A stretch of 32,502 nt of DNA from Actinomycetales bacterium Ga0077552 (GCA_001464255.1 LNFD01000238.1:1-32502), one strand, 5' to 3'; positions 1 through 9,535 are shown, counted from the first letter of the stretch. Numbers and translations are program-made. Notes: generated from the sequence alone by a model not told the origin.

Positions 1-433
1 GGCGGCGCAGGAGCTCGTCGAGGCGGGCGACCCGTGAGCCCGTGAAGCGCTCGACCGCGTCGCGGCCGAGCCACCGCCCGAGCGCGAACGCCGCCGCCGC
101 GCCCAGGAGCGCGCCCACGTAGACGAGCACGAGCGCGAGCCCGAAGCCGAAGACGAGCCCCGCCGCGACCGACAGCACGTTCTTCGGGGCGGGGGTCAGC
201 GTGATGGCGGCGTACAGCAGCGCGAAGACGATCGCGCCGGACCAACCGAGCCCCGCGACGGTCTCGCGCACCTGCTCGAGGGAGGGCAACGGCACGAGCA
301 GCCCAACCGCAACGGCGACGGCGACGAATACCGCGAAAGCGATCGCGCGCGCGACGATCGACGACCGGCTGGCCGGAGTTCGACCGGCCGCCGTGGCGGA
401 TGCACCCGTGTCGGAATCGGGCGCATCGGTCAT
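1..433 (-). CDS. TVP38/TMEM64 (DedA/VTT-like) membrane protein, 3' part cut by the left window edge
   Basis: Reverse strand from ATG at 433 reads MTDAPDSDTGASATAAGRTPASRSSIVARAIAFAVFVAVAVAVGLLVPLPSLEQVRETVAGLGWSGAIVFALLYAAITLTPAPKNVLSVAAGLVFGFG...GRWLGRDAVERF without a stop; hydrophobic with a VTT-like pattern. Absent from the ORF track because it runs off the edge. Confidence 0.75.
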   Translation of the reverse strand, partial: MTDAPDSDTGASATAAGRTPASRSSIVARAIAFAVFVAVAVAVGLLVPLPSLEQVRETVAGLGWSGAIVFALLYAAITLTPAPKNVLSVAAGLVFGFGLALVLVYVGALLGAAAAFALGRWLGRDAVERFTGSRVARLDELLRR

Positions 434-512
434 GGTGGGTAAGTCTAAGAGTCAGCCGAATCGCGACGACCACCCGAGACGATCGACCCCGCCCCGGAAT
501 CCAAGGAGAACC

Positions 513-1754
513 ATGTCACCGCAGCACCCCGCGAGGCGCTCCGCCCTCGCCGCCACGATCGCCCTCGGCCTCGTCATCCCGCTCGCCGCGTGCTCCGCGC
601 CCGCGAGCGACGACCAGCAGTACGAGACCTGGGACGAGGTGGTCGCCGCAGCCCAGGGCCAGACCGTCAAGCTCTGGATGTACGGCGGAGACGAGCAGGG
701 CAACGCCTACGTCAACGATGTGCTCGTGCCCGCCGCGGCCGAGCTCGGTGTCACGCTCGAGCAGGTGCCGATCGCCGACACGCCCGATGCCCTCAACCGC
801 GTCCTCAGCGAGGTGCAGGCCGGCGAGACCGACGGCGAGGTCGACCTCGTGTGGGTCAACGGCAACAACTTCGGCACGGGCAAGGAGGCCGGGGCCTGGG
901 AGTGCGGGTGGACGGACATGCTGCCCAATATGGCGCTCACCGACCCCGCCGACCCGCTGCTGCTCGACGACTTCGGCACGCCCGTCGACGGGTGCGAGGT
1001 GCCCTGGCACAAGGCGCAGTTCACGTTCGTCTACAACAGCGAGACCGTCGCCGACGTGCCGAGCTCGCTCGAGGAGCTGCTCGACTGGGCCCGCGCGAAC
1101 CCCGGCCGATTCACCTACCCGGCTCCGCCGGACTTCACGGGCTCGGTGTTCGTGCGCGAAGTGCTCTACAGCGTGAGCGGCGGCTACGAGAACGTTCCGC
1201 TCGCCTTCAGCCAGGAGGCCTTCGACGAGCTCACACCCGCGCTCTACGCCGAGCTGCAGGATCTCGAGCCGAGCCTGTGGCGCGGCGGCGAGACCTACCC
1301 GCAAGACTCGAACGAGCTCAACCAGCTCTTCGCCGACGGCGAGGTCGACTTCACGATGACCTATGGCCCCGCGACGCTCACCGAGCTCGTCGCGAACGGC
1401 ACCTACCCCGCCGGCACGAAGGTGCTCACGCTCGACGAGGGAACGGTCGGCAACGCGAGCTTCCTCGGCCTCGCCTCGACCTCGGGCAGCAAGGCCGGCG
1501 CGATGGTCGTCGCCAACCTCTCGCTCTCGGCCGAGCAGCAGGCGGCCAAGGCCCAGCCCGACGTGTGGGGCCAGTTCACGGTGCTCGACCTCGACCAGCT
1601 GAGCGACGAGCAGCGTGCGCTGTTCGACGCCCTGCCCTCCTCGCCCGTCGTGCCCGCGTACGACGTGCTGAGCGAGAACGCCAACCCCGAGCTCGCGGCG
1701 GCATGGGTCACGCCGATCGACGAGGGCTGGCGCCAGCTGGTGCTCGCGCAGTAG
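513..1754 (+). CDS. ABC transporter substrate-binding lipoprotein, YnjB-like (COG4134-type)
   Basis: ATG 513 after AAGGAG; lipobox-like LAACS; WMYGGDEQGNAYVNDVLVPAAAELGVTLEQVPIADTPDALNRVLSEVQAG...DLVWVNGNNF resembles YnjB as I remember it. The ORF-track start at 201 is an upstream extension. Confidence 0.82.
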   Translation: MSPQHPARRSALAATIALGLVIPLAACSAPASDDQQYETWDEVVAAAQGQTVKLWMYGGDEQGNAYVNDVLVPAAAELGVTLEQVPIADTPDALNRVLSEVQAGETDGEVDLVWVNGNNFGTGKEAGAWECGWTDMLPNMALTDPADPLLLDDFGTPVDGCEVPWHKAQFTFVYNSETVADVPSSLEELLDWARANPGRFTYPAPPDFTGSVFVREVLYSVSGGYENVPLAFSQEAFDELTPALYAELQDLEPSLWRGGETYPQDSNELNQLFADGEVDFTMTYGPATLTELVANGTYPAGTKVLTLDEGTVGNASFLGLASTSGSKAGAMVVANLSLSAEQQAAKAQPDVWGQFTVLDLDQLSDEQRALFDALPSSPVVPAYDVLSENANPELAAAWVTPIDEGWRQLVLAQ

Positions 1755-1822
1755 GGCCGAGCACCATCGTCGCCATCGACTCCCTGACGCCGGGGGCCCG
1801 CGCCGCGGGCTCCCGGCGCTGG

Positions 1823-2647
1823 GTGTCGGTCGCGCTCGTCGCCCCCGCCGTCGCGATCGCCGCCTTCGTCGTCGTGGGCGGCATCGGCATGTCGCTCGTG
1901 CAAAGCCTGGGGCTGCTGCCCCTCGTCGGCGTTCCGAGCCTCAGCCTCGACGCCTACCTCGCCAACGGCGACGAGCTGCTGACGGGCCTCGGGCTGTCGC
2001 TGGGCATCGCCACCGCATCCACCGTGCTCTCGTGCGTCATCGGCCTCACGGCGGCCGTCGTGATCACGCAGGGGCGCATCACCGGCCGGCTCGTCGCCGC
2101 GCTCAGCGCCCTCACGATCCCCGTGCCGCACCTCATCGGCGCCGCCGCCGTCGGCCTCCTGATCTCCGACGCGGGCGTGCTGCCCCGGATGCTCGGCATC
2201 GACGGCACCGACTGGCCCGACCTCGTCGGCGGGCCCTGGTGGGTCGCGGTGGTGCTCGAGTACACCTGGAAGGAGTCGGCGTTCGTCGCCCTCGTCGTCG
2301 CGGGCGTGCTCGCCTCGCGCGTCGCGCGCTACGACGAGACCGCCGCCCTGCTCGGCGCTTCGCGCGCCCGCCGGCTGCGCCACGTCGTCATCCCGCTCGC
2401 GACCCCCGCCGTCATCGTGAGCGCCATCATCATCTTCGTCTACACCTTCGGCTCGTACGAGGTCGCCTGGCTGCTCGGCCGGCCGTACCCGGAGCCCCTG
2501 CCCGTGCTCGCCTTCCGGCTCTTCGACGCCATCTCGCTCACCTCGCGGCCCGAGGCCGCCGCCGTCGCCGTCATCACGACGGCCGTCTCGCTCGTCGTCG
2601 TCGCGCTCGGCATGGCCCTGCTGCGGCGCACGCCGCTGTGGAGGTGA
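1823..2647 (+). CDS. ABC transporter permease (YnjC N-half-like)
   Basis: Multi-TM protein with EETAALLGASRARRLRHVVIPLATPA-type EAA loop (YDETAALLGASRARRLRHVVIPLATPAVIV); start uncertain, GTG 1823 chosen. Confidence 0.75.
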   Translation: MSVALVAPAVAIAAFVVVGGIGMSLVQSLGLLPLVGVPSLSLDAYLANGDELLTGLGLSLGIATASTVLSCVIGLTAAVVITQGRITGRLVAALSALTIPVPHLIGAAAVGLLISDAGVLPRMLGIDGTDWPDLVGGPWWVAVVLEYTWKESAFVALVVAGVLASRVARYDETAALLGASRARRLRHVVIPLATPAVIVSAIIIFVYTFGSYEVAWLLGRPYPEPLPVLAFRLFDAISLTSRPEAAAVAVITTAVSLVVVALGMALLRRTPLWR

Positions 2648-2654
2648 CGCGGCG

Positions 2655-3563
2655 ATGGCCATGATGATCCCCTACGGCGAGCGCGTCACGCCCGACGACC
2701 GCACGGTCGCGGCGCGCCCGCTCATGCGCCCGCGGCCCGCCGGCCGCACCCTGCGCATCGTCGTGGCGAGCCTGCTCGCCGCGTGGTTCGCGCTGCCCCT
2801 CGTGCCCCTGCTGCTGTGGTCGGTCGCGAACCGCTGGTCGGCACCCGCCGCGCTGCCGACCGAGTGGGGACTCGACGGGCTCGCCTCGGCCGTCACGGCG
2901 GGGGCGGTGCCCGCCTTCGGGCGATCCCTGCTGCTCGGCCTCGTCGTCGCGGCCGTCGCCACACCGCTCGGGGCCATGGCCGCCCGGGCGCTGGCCCGGG
3001 GTGCCGTGCCGGCACCGCGGCTCGTGAGCGGCATCCTGCTCGCCCCCCTCGCCCTCCCGGCCTTCGTCGCCGTCATGGGGCTCACGATCGTGCTGCTGCG
3101 CGCCCGGGTGCCGGGGCTCATCGGCGTCGTGATCCTGCTCGTCGCGGCCGCCCTGCCGTACACCGTCTACACGATGCGCGTCGCCTACGCGGCCCACGAC
3201 CTGGCGTACGAGGAGGAGGCGCGCACCCTCGGGGCGTCGCGCGTGCACGTGCTGTGGCGCGTGCACCTGCCCCTCGTGGCCCCCGGGCTCGCGCGCGCGG
3301 CGTTCCTCGCCTTCCTCGTCGGCTGGAGCGACTACGTCGTCACCGTGCTCGTGGGCGGCGGCACGATCGTGACGCTGCCGCTGCTCGTCGCCTCCTTCGC
3401 CGGCGGCGTGGGCAACGACGCCATCGTCGCGGTGCTCTCGCTCAGCGCCATCGTGCCGCCGCTCGTGCTGCTGCTCGGCCTGGGCCGCTTCGGCCGCCGC
3501 TACCCCACCGCCCGCTACCTCACCGGCCCCACGGCCAGTCGTTCCCCGAAAGGTGCCCCGTGA
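2655..3563 (+). CDS. ABC transporter permease (YnjC C-half-like)
   Basis: Multi-TM, EAA loop YEEEARTLGASRVHVLWRVHLPLVAPGLARA. Confidence 0.85.
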   Translation: MAMMIPYGERVTPDDRTVAARPLMRPRPAGRTLRIVVASLLAAWFALPLVPLLLWSVANRWSAPAALPTEWGLDGLASAVTAGAVPAFGRSLLLGLVVAAVATPLGAMAARALARGAVPAPRLVSGILLAPLALPAFVAVMGLTIVLLRARVPGLIGVVILLVAAALPYTVYTMRVAYAAHDLAYEEEARTLGASRVHVLWRVHLPLVAPGLARAAFLAFLVGWSDYVVTVLVGGGTIVTLPLLVASFAGGVGNDAIVAVLSLSAIVPPLVLLLGLGRFGRRYPTARYLTGPTASRSPKGAP

Positions 3564-4627
3564 GCGCCAGCCTCGCCCTCGACTCGCTGACGAAGGTCTT
3601 CGACGGTGCTGCCGCGCCCGCGCTCGACGGCGTCTCGCTCACCGTCGATGCGGGCGAGTGCCTCGCCATCCTGGGCCCTTCGGGCTCGGGCAAGAGCTCG
3701 GTGCTGCGCGCGATCGCGGGGCTCGACGCGCCCACGGCGGGGCGCATCCTCGTCGACGGCGCCGATGTCGCGGGTGTCGCCCCCGAGCGTCGCGGCATGG
3801 CCATGGTCTTCCAGCGACCCCTGCTCTTCCCGCACCTGAGCGTTCTCGACAACGTCGCGTTCGCGGCGACCGTCGCCGGGCAGCCGAAGCGCGAGGCACG
3901 GGCCGACGCCCGGCAGTTCCTCGAGCTCGTGCAGCTCGAGGGCTTCGGCGAGCGCCCGGTCACCGCGCTCTCGGGCGGACAGGAGCAGCGCGTCGCCATC
4001 GCGCGCGCCCTCGCCGCGCGCCCGCGCGTGCTGCTGCTCGACGAGCCGTTCAGCGCGCTCGACCCCGAGCTGCGCACCGACATGCACGCGCTGCTGCGCC
4101 AGATCCGGCAGCAGCTCAACCCGACGATCGTCATGGTCACGCACGACCGCGACGAGGCCGCCGTCGTCGCCGACCGGGTCGCCCTGCTGAGCGCGGGGCG
4201 CCTGCTGCAGCACGACACCGTCGAGCGGCTCTACACGCGGCCCGTCGCGCTCGCGGTCGCGCGCCTCATGGGCGGCCGCATCGAACTGCCCGGCGAGGTG
4301 CGCGACGGCGTGCACCGCTCGGCGCTCGGTGACATCGCGGCGCCCGACGGCGAATCGTGGCCCGAGGGCCCCGGGATGCTCGTGGTGCGCCACGAGGCCG
4401 TGCACGTGTCGACGCTCGAGGCGGCCGTCCCCGTCGGGATGGTGGGCGTCGAGGTCGTCGTGGCCGACCGGCGGGCGCGCGGACCGCGTGCCGAGATCAC
4501 CCTGGCGAGCGGCGAGGCGATGCTCGAGGCCGAGGTGCCGGCGAGCCGGCCGCTCGTCGTGGGTCAGCGCGCGACCGCGCACATCCCGCGCTCGGCGTGC
4601 ACGGTGGTCCCGCTCGACGAGCGGTAG
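3560..4627 (+). CDS. ABC transporter ATP-binding protein (YnjD-like)
   Basis: GTG 3560 overlaps the permease stop (GTGA). Walker A GPSGSGKSS, signature LSGGQEQRVAIARAL, Walker B LLLDEPFSALD. Confidence 0.9.
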   Translation: MSASLALDSLTKVFDGAAAPALDGVSLTVDAGECLAILGPSGSGKSSVLRAIAGLDAPTAGRILVDGADVAGVAPERRGMAMVFQRPLLFPHLSVLDNVAFAATVAGQPKREARADARQFLELVQLEGFGERPVTALSGGQEQRVAIARALAARPRVLLLDEPFSALDPELRTDMHALLRQIRQQLNPTIVMVTHDRDEAAVVADRVALLSAGRLLQHDTVERLYTRPVALAVARLMGGRIELPGEVRDGVHRSALGDIAAPDGESWPEGPGMLVVRHEAVHVSTLEAAVPVGMVGVEVVVADRRARGPRAEITLASGEAMLEAEVPASRPLVVGQRATAHIPRSACTVVPLDER

Positions 4628-4666
4628 GGCATCCAGCGCCCCCGCGTACCGCGCGCGCCGCGCCCG

Positions 4667-6130
4667 CTACCAGCGCGAGGCGCTGTCGGCGAGCTCGTCG
4701 ACCTTGCCGTTCGAGATGCCGGTACGGCGCTCGCCCTTGGGCTCGAGCGGCAGCAGCGTGCGCAGGCCGATGTTCTCGATCGGGTCGAGCACCGAGTGCT
4801 GCGCGCAGGCCGGCACGAGCTCACCCGTCTCCGGGTGGCTCATGGCGTACATGCACGCTCCGAGGCGCTCCTGCGTCTCCTTGAGCTTCGGGTCGTCGGC
4901 GACGATGCCCTGCTTCATCATCTCCCAGGCCGGCTTGACCTGCTCGGCGTCCATGAAGTTGTGCACGACGAAGGTCTTGAAGCTGACCTTGCCGCGCCGG
5001 GCCGCGCGCAGCAGCGCGCGCATGCCGCCGCCGCGCTTGACGATGCGCGACATCAGACCGATCATCGGCGGCAGGTCTTGCGGGTGGCTCAGCACCGCGC
5101 GCATGACCTTGATGGTGAGCGCCCAGGTGGGGATGTCGCCGAAGATCATGCCGCCGTAGTGCTTGAGGAAGCGGTCGCGCGCCGCGATGTCCTTCGGCTC
5201 GTCGGCGTCCAGCACCGAGGCGAAGCGGCCGTCGACCATGACACCCACGGTGTGGCGGTTGCAGCGCGGGTCGCCGAACTGCACGGCTTTGTGCGGCAGC
5301 TTCTGGCCCGCGCCGGCCTCGATGCGCTCCCACACGGCGTCGATCGTGACCTCTTCGAAGTTCTCCTTCCACCGGCGGTCGTCGCCGATGAAGGCCGCGG
5401 GCTGGAACGACATCATGTCGTAGGGCATCGCGAGCACGTCGCGCGTGACCTGCTCGACCTCGTCGAGGTTGGTCGGGGTCACCGTCATGTTGTGGGCGAG
5501 GTACGAGTCGACCTTGTGCTCGGCCTTGAGCTTCTCGAACATGGCCGCGAACTCTTCACGGAAGGGGTTGAGCTCGGCCTCGCTCTTGGGCCGCACGGCG
5601 CCGCGGCGCCCGCGCATGAGCGAATCGAAGTGGGCCGCGAACGAGACCTTCTTGAAGGCGGGCTTGCCCTCCTCATCGAGCACGACGTCGATCAGGTAGT
5701 CGTAGTCGAAGTCGCCGTGCGTCATCGACATCGGCTCGCGGCCGACGGCGCGCATGGCGAGCAGCGTGTCGCGGTGCGCCTTGGGCGGCAGCAGGCTCAC
5801 CTCGCCGCCGATGAGCTGCGCGTGAGCGCGCGGGCCGCGGATCTGCCGCAGCAGGGCCATCTGCTTCGTCACCTCGGTGACGGTGTGGTCGCCGTCGATG
5901 CGCACCTTGTTGGCGTCGGCCGAGTGGTAGCACGGCGAGCACGTGAGGTTGCACTTGGGGAACACCCCGTGGGTGCCCTCGCAGCCGACCGCGCACTTGC
6001 CGAGCAGCTGCTCGGGCGTCTTCGCGTGCTCCGGCAGCTCGGCCCAGCGCTTGTCGAGCGCACGGCGCGTGTCGGGGTGGATCGGGCGCGTCTGCAGCTC
6101 GAAGTCGCGAAGGGCGGTGGCGATCGACAT
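4667..6130 (-). CDS. Radical SAM protein of unknown function
   Basis: CNLTCSPC (CX3CX2C) in GTHGVFPKCNLTCSPCYHSADANKVR, plus additional cysteines (KCAVGC, PRCNRH, GACMYA, PACAQH). ATG at 6130 preceded by GAGGAGAACA. Confidence 0.85.
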   Translation of the reverse strand: MSIATALRDFELQTRPIHPDTRRALDKRWAELPEHAKTPEQLLGKCAVGCEGTHGVFPKCNLTCSPCYHSADANKVRIDGDHTVTEVTKQMALLRQIRGPRAHAQLIGGEVSLLPPKAHRDTLLAMRAVGREPMSMTHGDFDYDYLIDVVLDEEGKPAFKKVSFAAHFDSLMRGRRGAVRPKSEAELNPFREEFAAMFEKLKAEHKVDSYLAHNMTVTPTNLDEVEQVTRDVLAMPYDMMSFQPAAFIGDDRRWKENFEEVTIDAVWERIEAGAGQKLPHKAVQFGDPRCNRHTVGVMVDGRFASVLDADEPKDIAARDRFLKHYGGMIFGDIPTWALTIKVMRAVLSHPQDLPPMIGLMSRIVKRGGGMRALLRAARRGKVSFKTFVVHNFMDAEQVKPAWEMMKQGIVADDPKLKETQERLGACMYAMSHPETGELVPACAQHSVLDPIENIGLRTLLPLEPKGERRTGISNGKVDELADSASRW

Positions 6131-6155
6131 TGTTCTCCTCGTGCGGGTCGTCCGA

Positions 6156-6179
6156 CGACGACTCCCTGAGGAGTCGTCG
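6156..6179. promoter_or_regulatory. Perfect hairpin/dyad in the radical SAM 5' leader
   Basis: CGACGACTCC-CTGA-GGAGTCGTCG: 10-bp perfect arms, 4-nt loop, about 26 nt upstream of the start. Confidence 0.55.
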
Positions 6180-6260
6180 AGCGTCAGTGTAAGCACGAAG
6201 TATTCGGAACGGTCGCCCTTTCCGATGGGATGCTCAGATCATGGCGAGCGTGGCGCGCGA

Positions 6261-6995
6261 CTACTGCGCGCCGTTAGCCCGCATCCACGGCACCGGGTTG
6301 ATCGTCACGCCGTCGACGCGCAGCTCGAAGTGCAGGTGCGGAGCGGTGACCACACCGGTCGCTCCGACGAGCCCGACGGGGTCGCCGACACGCACGCGGT
6401 CGCCGAGCTGCACCGGGATCGAGCCCGCCACGAGGTGGGCGTACACGCTCGTCACGAGCTGGCCATCGACGATGTGCTCGATCTCGAGGTGCGTGCCGAG
6501 CGCGGCGCCCGGATTGCCGATCATGCTCACGACGCCGTCGGCGATCGAGACGACGGTGGTGCCGTAGCCGGGGTTCCAGTCGACGCCGTTGTGCACCGTC
6601 GGGCAGGATGCGCAGGGCGCGGCCCGCAGCCCGAAGGGGCTTCCCACGGGGGCGTTGATGCCCACGGGGTAGACGAGCGGAGGTCGCTGGTCGATCGTGA
6701 AGGGCTCGCGCGCAGCGGGGCCGGGCAGCGTCGCCGCGCTGAGGGTCGCCGTCGCCGCCGCGGCCGCATCGGGCTGTGCCGGGGCGGGTATGGCATCGGG
6801 TGCGGCGAGGAAGACCTGGCTGCGCGGCTCGCGCGCCGCGCTCTCGGAGGCCGCCGCGAGGGTGGCGGAGACCGTGCTGCTGAGCATGAGCCCGAGGGCG
6901 ACGACCGTCGCCGACACGACGAGGGCCTGCTGGCGCAATCGGTGCGGATCGAGCGCCGCGGCGCGGGACAAGGAGGGATGCACGAGGTGGAGCAT
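6261..6995 (-). CDS. M23 (LytM) family peptidase
   Basis: VHNGVDWNPGYGTTVVSIADGVVS...LEIEH...VYAHL...GLVGATGVVTAPHLHFELRVDG; N-terminal TM. Start chosen at MLHLVHPSL. Confidence 0.85.
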   Translation of the reverse strand: MLHLVHPSLSRAAALDPHRLRQQALVVSATVVALGLMLSSTVSATLAAASESAAREPRSQVFLAAPDAIPAPAQPDAAAAATATLSAATLPGPAAREPFTIDQRPPLVYPVGINAPVGSPFGLRAAPCASCPTVHNGVDWNPGYGTTVVSIADGVVSMIGNPGAALGTHLEIEHIVDGQLVTSVYAHLVAGSIPVQLGDRVRVGDPVGLVGATGVVTAPHLHFELRVDGVTINPVPWMRANGAQ

Positions 6996-7229
6996 GAGGA
7001 GAAAGACACTTCCTGGTGGCGGCCGGCAGGCCGTGGACACGGTGAGTGCACGTCATTGCGCAGTTCGATCTCGCGGCACCCCATCCGGGCACTCGGCACA
7101 AGACCAGGAGGTCGCAGCACCCTCTCCGGCGGAATCTCTCACACCGGCGGCACTCGCCCCTATCGGCTACGCAGCCAACACCCCAGCGTGACCGACGAAC
7201 CTGTGAAAGTGCTGTTCGTCTCCGAACGA

Positions 7230-8312
7230 TCAGACGACGGTCGCCCCGAAGGCGAGCCCGAGCAGATACGTGGCCGTCGCCGCGCCGTAGCCGATCGCGA
7301 GCTGGCGCAGGGCGCGCTTGACGGGCGAGGCCCCCGAGAGCACGCCGACGATGGCCCCCGTCACGAGCAGCGCGAGGCCCACGAGCACGGCCGCGACGAC
7401 GATCGCCGTGAGTCCCTCGAGCCCGATCAGGTACGGGATGACGGGGATGATCGCTCCCGAGGCGAAGAAGCCGAAGCTCGAGAGCGCGGCACCCCACGCC
7501 GAGCCGATCGCCTCGTGCTGCTCGGCCTCGACCTCGGCGGCGCGCGCCGCAGCGGCGACGGGGTCGTACTCGGCGAGGGTGCGACGCGCGTGCGCGACGG
7601 CCTCCTCCTCGTCCATACCGCGGGCGCGGTAGACGAGGGCCAGTTCGTTGGCGTCGACATCGAGGTGCGGCAGCGCCGTATGCGCCTCGGGGTCGGGCGT
7701 CGAGGCGTCGAGCAGCTCGCGCTGCGAGCGCACCGACACGTACTCCCCCGCTCCCATCGAGAGGGCGCCCGCGAGCAGACCGGCGAGGCCCGTGAGCAGC
7801 ACCGCACTCGGCCCGAGGCCCGCCGCACCGATGCCCATGACGAGGGCGAGGTTGCTGACAAGGCCGTCGTTGGCGCCGAACACCGCCGCGCGGAACGTGC
7901 CCGAGAGTCGCTGGCGGCCGCGAGCCGCGAGCCCGCGCACGACCTCGCCATGGATGCGCTCGTCGGCGGCCATCGCGGGCGTCGCGTGAGCATCCGCCGC
8001 ATACGGCGACCGGGTCTCGGCCCGCTGGGCCAGGGCGAGCACGAAGACGCTGCCGAAGCGCCGCGCGAAGAAGCCGAGGATGCGCGTGCGCACCGAGACG
8101 GCCGGCACCCGGTCGGCGTGCGGGCCGAGCAGGGCGACCCAGTGCGCCTCGTGCCGAGCCTCGGCCTCGGCGAGGGCGAGCAGGATCGCGCGCTCCTCGC
8201 CGGTGCGCCGCGCCGCGAGGTCGCGGTAGACGGCGGCCTCGGCGCGCTCATCGGCGAGGTACCGCCGCCAGCGGCGGATCTCGGCGGGGTGCGGCTCGGG
8301 GCGTGCGCTCAC
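7230..8312 (-). CDS. VIT1/CCC1 family transporter with N-terminal ferritin-like domain (erythrin-VIT1/MbfA-like)
   Basis: N-terminal helical ferritin-like segment with LADERAEAAVYRDLA...LAEAEARHEAHWVALL, followed by FGANDGLVSNLALVMGIGAAG and GALSMGAGEYVSVRSQRELL. Confidence 0.88.
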   Translation of the reverse strand: MSARPEPHPAEIRRWRRYLADERAEAAVYRDLAARRTGEERAILLALAEAEARHEAHWVALLGPHADRVPAVSVRTRILGFFARRFGSVFVLALAQRAETRSPYAADAHATPAMAADERIHGEVVRGLAARGRQRLSGTFRAAVFGANDGLVSNLALVMGIGAAGLGPSAVLLTGLAGLLAGALSMGAGEYVSVRSQRELLDASTPDPEAHTALPHLDVDANELALVYRARGMDEEEAVAHARRTLAEYDPVAAAARAAEVEAEQHEAIGSAWGAALSSFGFFASGAIIPVIPYLIGLEGLTAIVVAAVLVGLALLVTGAIVGVLSGASPVKRALRQLAIGYGAATATYLLGLAFGATVV

Positions 8313-8368
8313 GCGCCCATGATGACAGCGGGGCGCGCTCAGCGCAGTTCGGTGCTCCTAAACCCGGA

Positions 8369-8866
8369 CTACCAGCCCCAGGTGCCCGTGCCGCCCTTGA
8401 ACGGCCCGACGATGTTCGCCGTGATCCAGCCGCCGTAGAAGCCGCCCTCCTGGGGCGTGACGGTCTCGCCGTCAACCGTGCAGCGATACATGCGCCCGGG
8501 GTACACCGAGACGAAGCCCGCGATCGGCTCGAAGCCCCGGCTCGGGCTCGGGTAGTACCAGCCCGCGCCGGGGGCGACGGTCTCGCCGCCGACGATGTCG
8601 TAGTACGCCGCGCGGCCCTTGAACTCGCAGAACGACGAGCCCTCGGCGGGCACGAGCGCGCCCGCGACGAAGTCCTCCGGCGGCAGGTAGTAGGCGGGCG
8701 GATGACTCGTCTCGAGCACGCGCATCGCGCGGGTCGTGTCGGCGATCAGCCGACCGCCGAGCTCGATCGTGACGCGGGCGCGCACGGGCTCGACCCGCGG
8801 CGGGCGGGGATAGTCCCACACCGACTCCTGGCCCGGCCCGGGCTCGATGCGCTTCGGTCGCGCCAT
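8369..8866 (-). CDS. DUF427 domain protein
   Basis: LGGRLIADTTRAMRVLETSHPPAYYLPPEDF...FCEFKGRAAYYDI...VYPGRMYRCTVDGETVTPQEGGFYGGW. Confidence 0.88.
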   Translation of the reverse strand: MARPKRIEPGPGQESVWDYPRPPRVEPVRARVTIELGGRLIADTTRAMRVLETSHPPAYYLPPEDFVAGALVPAEGSSFCEFKGRAAYYDIVGGETVAPGAGWYYPSPSRGFEPIAGFVSVYPGRMYRCTVDGETVTPQEGGFYGGWITANIVGPFKGGTGTWGW

Positions 8867-8875
8867 GATCGCGGC

Positions 8876-9445
8876 CTAGAACCCGAAGTCGCCGAAGTCG
8901 CCGAACCCGCCGCCGTCGAAACCGCCCGCGTCGGCGCCGCCGTCGAACCCGCCGGCGTCGCCCCCCGCATCCGCCCCGGCGTCGGTTGCACCGGTATCCG
9001 CCGCGCCCGCGTCGGTCGCGCCCGCGTCGAACGGCGGCAGGAAGGCGCTCGCGAGCGCTGAGCCGATGACGTAGCCGGCGACCGTGCCGAGCAGCGAGGC
9101 GCCGACCATCTGGCCGAACGAGGGCCCCGCGAGCGAGCGCTCCATCGTGCCGGGCTGGCGCAGCTCCGAGCGCGTCGCGGCTCGCGCGAGCGTGGCAGGC
9201 TGGTCGTCGAGGGGCGCCTCGCCCGCGGGCGCCGTGCGCGCGAGCTCGTCGAAGACGAGGCGGCGCTGCTCGGGGCTGAGCTTCTCGAAGGCCTCGGCGT
9301 GAACCTGCTCGATCGTCTCAGGGGGCGCCGTCTGCAGCAGGTAGCGGTAGCGCTCCACGGCGCGCTCGTCGTCACCGCGGGGGGCGGCGCGGCGCGCCTC
9401 GGGCTCGGGCGTGGGGGCGCCGAAGAGTCGGTCGAAGAAGCTCAT
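8876..9445 (-). CDS. Hypothetical protein with low-complexity Gly/Ala/Asp-rich C-terminus
   Basis: MSFFDRLFG...; ATG 9445 with AGGAGAG RBS; tail FDAGATDAGAADTGATDAGADAGGDAGGFDGGADAGGFDGGGFGDFGDFGF. Confidence 0.8.
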   Translation of the reverse strand: MSFFDRLFGAPTPEPEARRAAPRGDDERAVERYRYLLQTAPPETIEQVHAEAFEKLSPEQRRLVFDELARTAPAGEAPLDDQPATLARAATRSELRQPGTMERSLAGPSFGQMVGASLLGTVAGYVIGSALASAFLPPFDAGATDAGAADTGATDAGADAGGDAGGFDGGADAGGFDGGGFGDFGDFGF

Positions 9446-9535
9446 GCGTCTCTCCTGGTGGGTCGGGGTGCCCACGCTAGGGCTCCTCGTTCGGTGCTGG
9501 CTGTGCAGAGCTCGTGTAACAACTCGGTGAAGGAT

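Noticed and set aside
590-1765. Upstream half of the 590-2647 ORF
   Set aside because: Overlaps the substrate-binding gene in another frame; only the part from about 1823 is permease-like.
5943-8438. 831-aa plus-strand ORF
   Set aside because: Antisense to the M23 peptidase and VIT1 genes; translation lacks domain features.
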